A stretch of DNA of 54,029 nucleotides from assembly GCF_001613365.1 (NCBI RefSeq), contig NZ_BDCF01000054.1, positions 1-54,029 of the forward strand, given 5' to 3'. Under the pieces are notes generated by a model. It was not told the DNA's origin. It made no database searches and saw nothing but the letters and a program-made list of their open reading frames with translations. Positions 43,930 through 51,739 of this stretch are shown here, piece by piece. The translations under genes were made by a program, and so were the position numbers. This stretch comes from Nocardia xishanensis NBRC 101358 (lineage in GTDB: Bacteria; Actinomycetota; Actinomycetes; Mycobacteriales; Mycobacteriaceae). Positions within the stretch are counted from its first letter, which is position 1, and every line of letters begins with the position of its first letter.

Positions 43930-45075
43930 TCAGTAGGGGTTCGCCCCACCCCGCCCCGCGACCAGCAGCTCCCGCTGCGCCACGCCCGTGTATTCCGACA
44001 GCGGCCGGATGAGCGCGTTGGCCGCCGACTGCTCGGCGATGTGCGCGGTCCAGCCGGTGATGCGGCTGAGCACGAAGAGCGGGGTGAACATCTCGATGTC
44101 GAAGCCCATCAGGTAGTACGCGGGCCCCGCCGGGAAATCGAGGTTCGGCCGGATGCCGGTGGCCTCGGCCATCGCGCGCTCCAGCTCGTCGTACACGCGC
44201 AACCAGCGCTGCCCGCCGGTCACCGCCGCCACATCGTCGAGCGCGGCCTTCATGGTCGGCACCCGGGAGTCGCCGTTCTTGTAGACGCGGTGCCCGAAGC
44301 CCATCACCTTCCGCTCGGCGGCGAGCTTGTCGCGCAACCAGTCCGCCGCGCGCTCCGGCTCGCCGATCTCCAGCATCGCGTGCATCACCGCTTCGTTCGC
44401 GCCGCCGTGCAGCGGGCCCTTGAGCGCGCCGATGGCGGCGGTGACCGCGCTGTAGAGATCGGAGCGGGTGGAGGTGACGACGCGGGCGGCGAAGGTGGAG
44501 GCGTTGAAGCCGTGCTCGGCGTAGAGGATCAGCGACGCCTCGAAGGCGCGGACGATCCGCTGGTCCGGCACCTCGCCGAAGCACATGTTCAGGAAGTTCT
44601 CCGCGAAGCCCAAGTGCGAGTGCGGCGCGATGGGATCGAGGCCCCGACGCCTGCGCATATCAGCGGCCACCACCGTCGGCAGCACTGCGGTGAGCCGTAA
44701 TGCTCTGGTCAGCAAGTCCTTCCGCACGGCGATGCCGTCCGGGTCCGTGCCCGGTTCCTCCGCGCCGAGGTAACTCACCACCGTGCGCACGACATCCATC
44801 GGATGACAACTTGCGGGCATCTTCTCGATCAGCGACAGGATCGACCGGTCGACCCGCCGCTGCGCGCGCTCCCGCCGGCACAGCAGCTCGAGCTGGGCCA
44901 CGTCGGGCAGCTCGCCGTACCAGAGCAGGTAGGCGACCTCCTCGAAGCTACAGTGCGCCGCCAGATCCTGGACCGCGTAGCCGCGGTAGGTCAGCGAATT
45001 GGTCTCGGGCACGACCTTGGAGACGGTGGTGGTGTCGACCACCACTCCGGCCAGCCCCTTTCTGATCTCGGTCAT
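43930..45075 (-). CDS. prpC: 2-methylcitrate synthase / citrate synthase
   Basis: Condenses propionyl-CoA with oxaloacetate to 2-methylcitrate. 381 residues with IRKGLAGVVVDTT, the citrate-synthase histidines in GPLHGGANEAVM and GFGHRVYKNGDSR, and the DIEMFTPLFVLSRITGW segment. Third gene of prpD-prpB-prpC; ATG 45075 is three bases after the prpB stop. Many such enzymes accept acetyl-CoA too. Confidence 0.95.
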   Translation of the reverse strand: MTEIRKGLAGVVVDTTTVSKVVPETNSLTYRGYAVQDLAAHCSFEEVAYLLWYGELPDVAQLELLCRRERAQRRVDRSILSLIEKMPASCHPMDVVRTVVSYLGAEEPGTDPDGIAVRKDLLTRALRLTAVLPTVVAADMRRRRGLDPIAPHSHLGFAENFLNMCFGEVPDQRIVRAFEASLILYAEHGFNASTFAARVVTSTRSDLYSAVTAAIGALKGPLHGGANEAVMHAMLEIGEPERAADWLRDKLAAERKVMGFGHRVYKNGDSRVPTMKAALDDVAAVTGGQRWLRVYDELERAMAEATGIRPNLDFPAGPAYYLMGFDIEMFTPLFVLSRITGWTAHIAEQSAANALIRPLSEYTGVAQRELLVAGRGGANPY

Positions 45076-45078
45076 GGT

Positions 45079-46002
45079 TCACTCGCTCAGCGTGAAGGTG
45101 AATATTCCGGAGTCGAAGTCGTTGTAGCGCTGGTAGTCGAGAAGTTCGTAGAGCCGGGCGCGGTGCTGCATCCGGTCCAGCAGACCGGATTGCGTTCCGG
45201 TGCTCGCGATCTCGGCCAACCCTTGTTCCACCGCGTGCATCGCGAGCCGCAGCGTGGTCACCGGATAGATGACCGCGTTGTAGCCGAGATCCTCCAGCGC
45301 CTGCGCGGACAGCAGCTCGGACTTGCCGAACTCGGTCATGTTGGCAAGCAGCGGAACGTCGACGGCGGCACGGAACTTCGCGAACTCGGCCGCGTCGGCC
45401 AGCGCCTCGGTGAAGATCAGATCCGCGCCCGCGTCGGCGTAGGCCTTGGCACGATCGATCGCCGCGGCCAATCCCTCGGTGCCGCGAGCATCGGTCCTGG
45501 CGCAGATCACGAAGCCGGGATCGCGCCGCACCGAGACGGCCGCGCGCAGCCTGCGCACCATGTCCCGCACCGGTACCACGGCCTTGCCGTCGAGGTGGCC
45601 ACAGCGTTTGGGGTTCACCTGATCCTCGATGTGGCAGCCCGCCGAGCCCGCGTCCTCGAGCAGGGTCACCGTGCGCGCGGCGTTCATCGGTTCGCCGAAG
45701 CCGGTGTCGGCGTCGATCAGCACGGGCAGGTCGGTCACCCTGGCGATCTGCCGACCGCGCTCGACCACCTCGGTGAGCGTGGTCAAACCGATGTCGGGCA
45801 GCGCCAATTCGGCCGACACCACCGCGCCGGAGACGTAGACACCCTCGAATCCCAGCCGCTGGATCAGGGTGGCCACCAGCGGATCGAACGCGCCGGGCAG
45901 GCGCTGGATGCGCCCTGAGGTCAGTCCGGCGCGGAAGGCGGCTCGCTTGCCGGCGGCGGTGGTCGCGGCGGCCGGCAAACCGGGACGGAGTTGGTCGGGC
46001 AT
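45079..46002 (-). CDS. prpB: 2-methylisocitrate lyase
   Basis: Cleaves 2-methylisocitrate to pyruvate and succinate. 307 residues with DADTGFGEP (metal), the signature catalytic loop KRCGHLDGKAVV, ICARTDARG and NMTEFGKSELLSA. ATG overlaps the prpD stop by one base (TGATG). Member of the isocitrate lyase/PEP mutase family; length and loop distinguish it from isocitrate lyase. Confidence 0.95.
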   Translation of the reverse strand: MPDQLRPGLPAAATTAAGKRAAFRAGLTSGRIQRLPGAFDPLVATLIQRLGFEGVYVSGAVVSAELALPDIGLTTLTEVVERGRQIARVTDLPVLIDADTGFGEPMNAARTVTLLEDAGSAGCHIEDQVNPKRCGHLDGKAVVPVRDMVRRLRAAVSVRRDPGFVICARTDARGTEGLAAAIDRAKAYADAGADLIFTEALADAAEFAKFRAAVDVPLLANMTEFGKSELLSAQALEDLGYNAVIYPVTTLRLAMHAVEQGLAEIASTGTQSGLLDRMQHRARLYELLDYQRYNDFDSGIFTFTLSE

Positions 46003-47525
46003 CAGAAGATCCCCTCACGAGCCTCCGGTGCCCGGCCGAGGACCTCGGGCGCCACCGTGAACGTCAGCCGATCCAGTTCTCCCGCACCGAGTTCCGCGGT
46101 GCGCTGCGCCGCGTCGAGAAAGCGGTCCTGCTCCGCAGGATCTACTACCCCGTCGGCCAGCGTACGAAACTTCTCGACGTACTGGGCGCGGCCGAACGGC
46201 CGCGCGCCGAGCGGATGCGCGTCGGCGACGGCCAGCTCGTCGACGATGGTCTCGCCGCTGTCCAAGGTCACCACCGCGCGGGCGCCGAACGCCTTCTCGT
46301 TCGGATCGGTCGAGTGGTAGCGGCGCGTCCATTCCGGATCCTCGACCGTGGAGATCTTGCGCCACAGCGCGACGGTGTCCGGCCGCTGCGCGCGTTCCGG
46401 GGCGTAAGAACGCTCGTGGTGCCAGCCGCCGTCTTGGAGCGCCACGGCGAAGATATAGGGAACGGAGTGGTCGAGGGTTTCGCGGCTGGCGTGCGGGTCG
46501 AACTTCTGCGGATCGCCGGAGCCGGTGCCGATCACCACGTGCGTGTGGTGGCTGGTGTGCAGCACGATCGATTCGATCCGGTCGAGATCGCCGATGCGCG
46601 ACCGCATCCGGCGGGCCAGGTCGATCGGCGCCTGACTCTGGTATTCCGCCGAGTGCTCTTTGGTGTAGCTGTCCAGGATGGCGCGCTTGGCCTCACCGGG
46701 GGCGGGCAGCGGCACGCGGTACTCCACCTCGGTCCCGCCGAGCAGCCACGCGATGACGCCGTCGGCGCCCTCCCAGATCGGCGCGGGCGCGCCCTCGCCG
46801 CGCATCGCCCGGTCCACCGCCTCCACGGCCATCTTGCCCGCGAACGCCGGTGCGTAGGCCTTCCAGCTGGAGATCTCGCCTTTGCGGGACTGCCTGGTCG
46901 CGGTGGTGGTGTGCAGCGCCTGACCGATCGCCTGGTAGATGGTCTCGGCATCCAGCCCGAGCAGCGTGCCGATGCCGGCGGCGGCCGATGGCCCCAGGTG
47001 CGCGACGTGGTCGATCTTGTGCTCGTGCAGGCAGATTCCGCGCACCAGGTCGATCTGGATCTCGTAACCGGTGGCCAGGCCGCGGATCAGCTCGGCGCCG
47101 GTACGGCCGGTGTGCTGGGCGACGGCGAGGATCGGCGGGATGTTGTCGCCGGGGTGCGAGTACTCCGCGGCGAGGAAGGTGTCGTGGAAGTCCAGTTCCC
47201 GCACCGCGACTCCGTTGGCCCACGCGGCCCACTCCGGGGAGACCCTGGTCTGCTTGGACAGGCCGAAGACGGTGCCACCCGACCGCCCCTCACGCGGTCG
47301 ATACGGCTGCGCTGTCGCCTGGGTGCGCGCGCTGGTGACGGGACGCCGCAGCACCGAGGCCGCGGCGACGGCCGCGTTGTCGATGATGCGGTTCACGATC
47401 ATCTCGGCCACCTCGTCGGTCACCTCGACCGGATCCGCTGCCACATCCGCGATCTTCGCGGCCAGATGTTCGCCGCGCGGAAACGCTTCGTCGGCGGCGC
47501 GAGCGCGTACGATATGAGTCTTCAT
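46002..47525 (-). CDS. prpD: 2-methylcitrate dehydratase
   Basis: First gene of the methylcitrate operon; dehydrates 2-methylcitrate to 2-methyl-cis-aconitate. 507 residues of the MmgE/PrpD family with ELDFHDTFLAAEYSHPGDN, KIDHVAHLGPSAAAG, SRKGEISSWKAYAPAFAGKM and the small lid C-terminal domain. ATG 47525 has GGAGG close upstream. Transcribed divergently from prpR. Confidence 0.95.
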   Translation of the reverse strand: MKTHIVRARAADEAFPRGEHLAAKIADVAADPVEVTDEVAEMIVNRIIDNAAVAAASVLRRPVTSARTQATAQPYRPREGRSGGTVFGLSKQTRVSPEWAAWANGVAVRELDFHDTFLAAEYSHPGDNIPPILAVAQHTGRTGAELIRGLATGYEIQIDLVRGICLHEHKIDHVAHLGPSAAAGIGTLLGLDAETIYQAIGQALHTTTATRQSRKGEISSWKAYAPAFAGKMAVEAVDRAMRGEGAPAPIWEGADGVIAWLLGGTEVEYRVPLPAPGEAKRAILDSYTKEHSAEYQSQAPIDLARRMRSRIGDLDRIESIVLHTSHHTHVVIGTGSGDPQKFDPHASRETLDHSVPYIFAVALQDGGWHHERSYAPERAQRPDTVALWRKISTVEDPEWTRRYHSTDPNEKAFGARAVVTLDSGETIVDELAVADAHPLGARPFGRAQYVEKFRTLADGVVDPAEQDRFLDAAQRTAELGAGELDRLTFTVAPEVLGRAPEAREGIF

Positions 47526-47688
47526 GCATCCTCCGGTTCCAGACGGCCTGCTCGACCGGCCCAAGGGCCTCTCTTCGCACGCTACGCAGCGATCGCTGGA
47601 GCAAGAACCCCTTGCACATGCCGACTTTTGTGGGCGAGAAGTACCGAATCTGCGATGTTTGCGAAGACGAAGCGGCTAGGATTCGCCC
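47526..47688. promoter_or_regulatory. prpD-prpR divergent control region
   Basis: 163 bp between the divergent prp genes. GTTTGCGAA (47657-47665) resembles the RamB/PrpR-type box (A/GTTTGCAAA) and lies 23 bases before the prpR start; a perfect palindrome CAGCGATCGCTG (47587-47598) lies nearer prpD. Either could bind PrpR. Confidence 0.5.
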
Positions 47689-49110
47689 GTGCGCAAGATG
47701 TATGCGGGCGCCCGGCTGCGGCGATTGCGCGAGGAACGGCGGATGACGCAGGCGGCGCTGGCGAAATCCCTCGATCTCTCGCCCAGTTATCTCAACCAGC
47801 TGGAACGCGACCAGCGACCGCTCACCATTCCGGTGCTGCTGAAGCTCAATTCCACTTTCGACCTCGATGTGCAATTCTTCGCCGCCGATTCCGACGCCCG
47901 GCTGGTCTCCGATCTGCACGAGGTGCTCGTCGACGCGGCGGGCGGCGACAGCGCCCCGCTGGCCGAGGTCGAGGAGCTGGCCACCAGGCAGCCCGAGGTG
48001 GCCCGCCTGCTGGTCGCCATGCATCGCCGATTGCGCGCCGCCACCGACCAGTTGGATCTGCTCTCCTCCCGGGTGGCCGCGCCCACCGGCGGACCGGGTG
48101 TCCCGATGCCCTACGAGGACGTGCGCGATTTCTTCTACGACCACCACAATCACATTCCGCACCTCGATCACCTCGCCGAACAGCTCTTCGAGGAGTCCGG
48201 ACTGACCATCGGCTCGCTGGACCGCCAGCTGGCCAGAATCGCGGAGGAGCGGGCGGGGGTGACCGTGCTGGTGCGCGGCGACGGCGCGGATCCCGCGATC
48301 CCGAAGCGCCACTACGACCCCGAGAGCCGGACGCTGACCCTGGCACGCAGGCTGCGGCCAGGGCAGCGCGCCTTCCAGATCGCGACCACGCTCGGCTTTC
48401 TGCTCTTCGGCGCCGAACTGGACGCGGTGCTCAGCGAAACCCCCTCGCTCACAGGGGAATCCCGCGCGCTGGCCCGGATCGGGCTCGCCAACTACTTCGC
48501 GGGCGCGCTGATACTGCCCTACGGCCGGTTCCTGCGCTCGGCCGAGGAACTGCGTTACGACATCGACCTGCTGAGCCTGCGTTTCGAGGTCGGCTTCGAG
48601 ACCATCTGCCACCGCCTGAGCACCTTGCAACGGCAGGGCCAGCGCGGCGTGCCGTTCTTCCTCGTTCGTACCGACCGCGCGGGCAATATCTCGAAACGCC
48701 AGTCCGCCACGGCCTTCCACTTCTCCCGGGTCGGCGGCAGCTGTCCGCTGTGGGTGGTGCACGAGGCGTTCGCGAACCCCGGCCGCATCCTGACGCAGAT
48801 CGCCGCCATGCCCGACGGGCGGCGCTACCTCTGGATCGCCCGCACCTCGTTCATCGCCCCGCACGGATTCGGCACGGCCACCAAGAATTTCGCCCTCGGA
48901 CTCGGCTGCGACATCGAATACGCCGACCGCCTGGTGTATTCCACCGGCCTGCACCTGGACGACCCGGCCGCCGCGGTGCCGATCGGCGCAGGCTGCAAGG
49001 TGTGCGAGCGACCGGCCTGCCCACAGCGGGCGTTCCCCCAGATCGGCAGCCCGCTGGCGGTCGCCGAGAACACCAGCACCGATCTGCCGTATCCGCGAAT
49101 GCTGCGCTGA
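47689..49110 (+). CDS. prpR: PrpR, XRE/ScfR-type short-chain acyl-CoA-responsive regulator
   Basis: 473 residues. N-terminal XRE helix-turn-helix (LRRLREERRMTQAALAKSLD, SPSYLNQLERDQRPL), an IrrE/ImmA-like middle region and the C-terminal short-chain fatty acyl regulator domain ending in GCKVCERPACPQRAFP, the cysteines that hold an Fe-S cluster in mycobacterial PrpR (Rv1129c). In M. tuberculosis PrpR activates prpDC and senses propionyl-CoA. GTG 47689 has AGGA at suitable distance; an ATG at 47698 is an alternative. Confidence 0.93.
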   Translation: MRKMYAGARLRRLREERRMTQAALAKSLDLSPSYLNQLERDQRPLTIPVLLKLNSTFDLDVQFFAADSDARLVSDLHEVLVDAAGGDSAPLAEVEELATRQPEVARLLVAMHRRLRAATDQLDLLSSRVAAPTGGPGVPMPYEDVRDFFYDHHNHIPHLDHLAEQLFEESGLTIGSLDRQLARIAEERAGVTVLVRGDGADPAIPKRHYDPESRTLTLARRLRPGQRAFQIATTLGFLLFGAELDAVLSETPSLTGESRALARIGLANYFAGALILPYGRFLRSAEELRYDIDLLSLRFEVGFETICHRLSTLQRQGQRGVPFFLVRTDRAGNISKRQSATAFHFSRVGGSCPLWVVHEAFANPGRILTQIAAMPDGRRYLWIARTSFIAPHGFGTATKNFALGLGCDIEYADRLVYSTGLHLDDPAAAVPIGAGCKVCERPACPQRAFPQIGSPLAVAENTSTDLPYPRMLR

Positions 49111-49113
49111 GTT

Positions 49114-50028
49114 TCATCCGCCCAGGTGGCGGAGTTTCTCCGGGTTGCGCATCGCGTAGACGCAGCTGACCTTTCCGGTGTCCGCCTCGATGTCCAGCGC
49201 CACGACGGCTTGCAGCTCGCCGCCGGAGTACACGATCACGGACGGTTCGCCGTTGGTCCAGCCGAACCGGACGGACATGTCCGGCACCGAAGCGATCACC
49301 ATCGGGCTGGTGAGCAGTCGCGCGACCTTGTCGGCGCCGTGGATCGGCCGCAGCGCCGCCCGCACCCGGCCGCCCGCGTCGGAAAGGAAGGTGACGTCCG
49401 GCGCGAGCATTTCCAGCAGGCCCGTCACGTCCCCGCTCAGCTGGGCGGCGAGGAAGCGCTCGGTCACCGCGCGCTGGGTGCGGGGATCGGCCTGGTAGCG
49501 AGGACGCTTCGCCCGCACGTGATCCCGCGCCCGGTGCGCGAGCTGACGAATCGCCGGGGTCTCGCGGCCGAGGATCGAGCCGATCTCGGCGTGCGGATAG
49601 CCGAACACCTCGTGCAACACGAACACCGCGCGTTCCAGCGGGGTCAGCGTCTCCAGGATCACGAGCACGGCCAGCGAGACCGACTCGCCGCGCAGCGCGA
49701 TCTCGGCGGCGTCGGCGCTGTCCCGGATCTCGGGGGTGTCGGCGACCAGCGGTTCGGGCAGCCACGGCCCAACGTAGGTCTCCCGCCTCCGCACGATGCT
49801 CTCTCGGCGCGAGAGGGCGGTGTTCACCGCGATCCGCACCAGGTACGCCCGCGGGCTGATGATCTCGCCGAGGTCGGAGCGGTTCCGCGACACCCAAGCC
49901 AGCCAGGTGTCCTGCAGGACGTCCTCGGTGTCGGTGACGGTGCCGAGCATGTTGTACACGATCGAGAACAGCAGTTCGCGGTGCTCGGCGAAAACTCGCG
50001 TCGGCTGTTCGTCCATGGTGTCGATCAT
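49114..50028 (-). CDS. ECF41 (SigJ-like) RNA polymerase sigma factor
   Basis: 304 residues: sigma2 (HRELLFSIVYNMLGTVTDTED, VLQDTWLAW), sigma4 (TPLERAVFVLHEVFGYPHAE, IGSILGRETPAIRQLAHRAR), then an ECF41-type SnoaL-like C-terminal domain with DAGGRVRAALRPIHG and the terminal NPEKLR motif. In ECF41 factors this domain works as a built-in regulator in place of an anti-sigma factor. ATG 50028 has AGGAGGAACG, an excellent site. Divergent from the efflux transporter, which may be its target. Confidence 0.92.
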   Translation of the reverse strand: MIDTMDEQPTRVFAEHRELLFSIVYNMLGTVTDTEDVLQDTWLAWVSRNRSDLGEIISPRAYLVRIAVNTALSRRESIVRRRETYVGPWLPEPLVADTPEIRDSADAAEIALRGESVSLAVLVILETLTPLERAVFVLHEVFGYPHAEIGSILGRETPAIRQLAHRARDHVRAKRPRYQADPRTQRAVTERFLAAQLSGDVTGLLEMLAPDVTFLSDAGGRVRAALRPIHGADKVARLLTSPMVIASVPDMSVRFGWTNGEPSVIVYSGGELQAVVALDIEADTGKVSCVYAMRNPEKLRHLGG

Positions 50029-50222
50029 CGTTCCTCCTGTGCCGGAAAGCGCGCGCGGCTGTCGTTGTCCGAGAGTGTTTCCGCGCCTCGAACGTGACAT
50101 CGAAGGCAACGATGTGTGATCTGAATCTCTCGGGCGGCCGCCGATGTCACCTCCCCCGGCCGCGCGCGCTCTGGGTTGGCGAGCGGATGAAAACCGTCCG
50201 ACCGCAGAGAAGGACCTGGCCA
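50029..50222. promoter_or_regulatory. Divergent control region of ECF41 sigma factor and efflux gene
   Basis: About 194 bp. TGTCAC, the core of the ECF41 -35 consensus TGTCACA, occurs in both orientations: plus at 50145-50150 and minus at 50099-50094. A CGTC -10 element at the expected 16-base distance is not evident, so autoregulation is a hypothesis. Confidence 0.35.
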
Positions 50223-51692
50223 GTGCCCGCACCGACCGAATCACCCTCGTATCTGGCGACCCGCCGCGGCAAGCTCACGCTGGCGCTGCTGTGCACGGTC
50301 GCGTTCCTCGATTTCGTCGACGGCTCGATCGTCAATGTCGCGCTGCCGACCATCCAGCGCGAACTCGGCATGGAGGTGGTGACGCTGCAATGGGTCACCA
50401 GCGGCTATCTGCTCACCTACGGCGGACTCATGCTGCTCGGCGGACGTCTCGCCGATCTGCTCGGACGCCGCCGCGTGCTGGTCGCGGGCACGCTGATCAT
50501 CGCGGTCTCCTCGGCGATCGGCGGGCTCGCCGACGCGAGCGGGCTGCTGATCGGCGCGCGCCTGGCGCAAGGTGTCGGCGCGGCGCTGATGCTGCCCGCC
50601 GCGTTGTCGATCCTCACCACCAGTTTCCGCGAGGGACCCGACCGCACCGCCGCGCTCAGCGTGTGGGGCGGCGCCGCCGGGCTGGCGTCGGCGGCGGGCG
50701 TCTTCCTCGGCGGCGTGCTGGCCGAGGGCCCCGGCTGGCGCTGGATCTTCTACGTCAACACCCCGGTGTGCCTGCTGGTGCTGGCGGCCATTCCGTCGCT
50801 CGTCCCCAACGACCGGCGCAACGAGATTCGCGGCGGCTTCGACCTGCTCGGCACCGCGCTCGGCACCGGCGGATTGATGCTGCTGGTCTACGGACTGGTG
50901 AAGGCGCCGGAACACGGGTGGGGCGACGCGACGACGCTCGCGCTGCTCGGCGCAGCGGCGGCTCTGCTCATCGCCTTCGTGGCGAACGAGCACTACTCGG
51001 CGGATCCGCTGATGCCGCTGTCGATCTTCCGCGTCCGCGGCCTCGCGGCGGCGAACCTGACCCATCTCACCCTGGCCGCGGGCATGCTCGCGATGTTCTT
51101 CTTCGTGACCCTCTACATGCAGTCTGTCCTCGGGTACGGCGAACTCGCGGCGGGCGTGGCCTATCTGCCGGTGAGTCTCACCATCGGTGCGGCGGCGGGT
51201 CTTTCGGCGAAACTGTTCGCCAGGGTCGGCACCCGGCCGGTGATCATCGGCGGCGCCGCCATCACCGGGCTCGGCGTGGTGTGGTTGTCGTTCATCCCGA
51301 CCGACGGGTCCTACTTGGCGAATCTGCTGCCCGGCATGCTCGTCATGTCGGTCGGGGCGGGCGCGGTGTTCGTCGCCAACACCACAGCCGCCAACGCGGG
51401 CGTGCCCGCCGAACAGGCCGGATTGGCCGCCGCGCTGCTCAACACGGCCCAGCAGATCGGCGGCGCGCTCGGCATCGCGGTGCTGACGGCGATCGCCACC
51501 TCCCGCACCACCGCGCAGCTGGCGGCGGGCGAGCCGCAGCAGGCCGCGATGACCGACGGCTTCCAGCGCGCGCTGCTCGTCGGCGGGCTGATCGCGATCT
51601 CGGCGGCGGTCATCGGGTTCTGGACCGCGGACTCGCGCGGCGCGGACACCGCCGATGCGACCGAGGAGCAACCGAAAGCCGTTGCGGCATAG
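50223..51692 (+). CDS. MFS drug efflux transporter, DHA2 (14-TM) family
   Basis: 489 residues with 14 hydrophobic segments. Family motifs: LDFVDGSIVNVALPTIQREL (TM1, motif D1), GGRLADLLGRRRVLV (motif A), RLAQGVGAALMLPAALSI (motif B) and WRWIFYVNTPV (motif C). Proton-driven exporters of this group (EmrB/QacA) expel dyes, antiseptics or antibiotics. GTG 50223 is preferred for the AAGGA site upstream; an in-frame ATG 12 codons earlier is possible. Confidence 0.9.
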   Translation: MPAPTESPSYLATRRGKLTLALLCTVAFLDFVDGSIVNVALPTIQRELGMEVVTLQWVTSGYLLTYGGLMLLGGRLADLLGRRRVLVAGTLIIAVSSAIGGLADASGLLIGARLAQGVGAALMLPAALSILTTSFREGPDRTAALSVWGGAAGLASAAGVFLGGVLAEGPGWRWIFYVNTPVCLLVLAAIPSLVPNDRRNEIRGGFDLLGTALGTGGLMLLVYGLVKAPEHGWGDATTLALLGAAAALLIAFVANEHYSADPLMPLSIFRVRGLAAANLTHLTLAAGMLAMFFFVTLYMQSVLGYGELAAGVAYLPVSLTIGAAAGLSAKLFARVGTRPVIIGGAAITGLGVVWLSFIPTDGSYLANLLPGMLVMSVGAGAVFVANTTAANAGVPAEQAGLAAALLNTAQQIGGALGIAVLTAIATSRTTAQLAAGEPQQAAMTDGFQRALLVGGLIAISAAVIGFWTADSRGADTADATEEQPKAVAA

Positions 51693-51739
51693 CACTATCC
51701 GGGGACGGATCGGCACCCGCGGTCCGTCCCTGCCGCACC

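Noticed and set aside
46215..49169. 984-codon plus-strand frame spanning prpD and prpR
   Set aside because: Runs antisense to prpD and out of frame through prpR; both real genes are clear.
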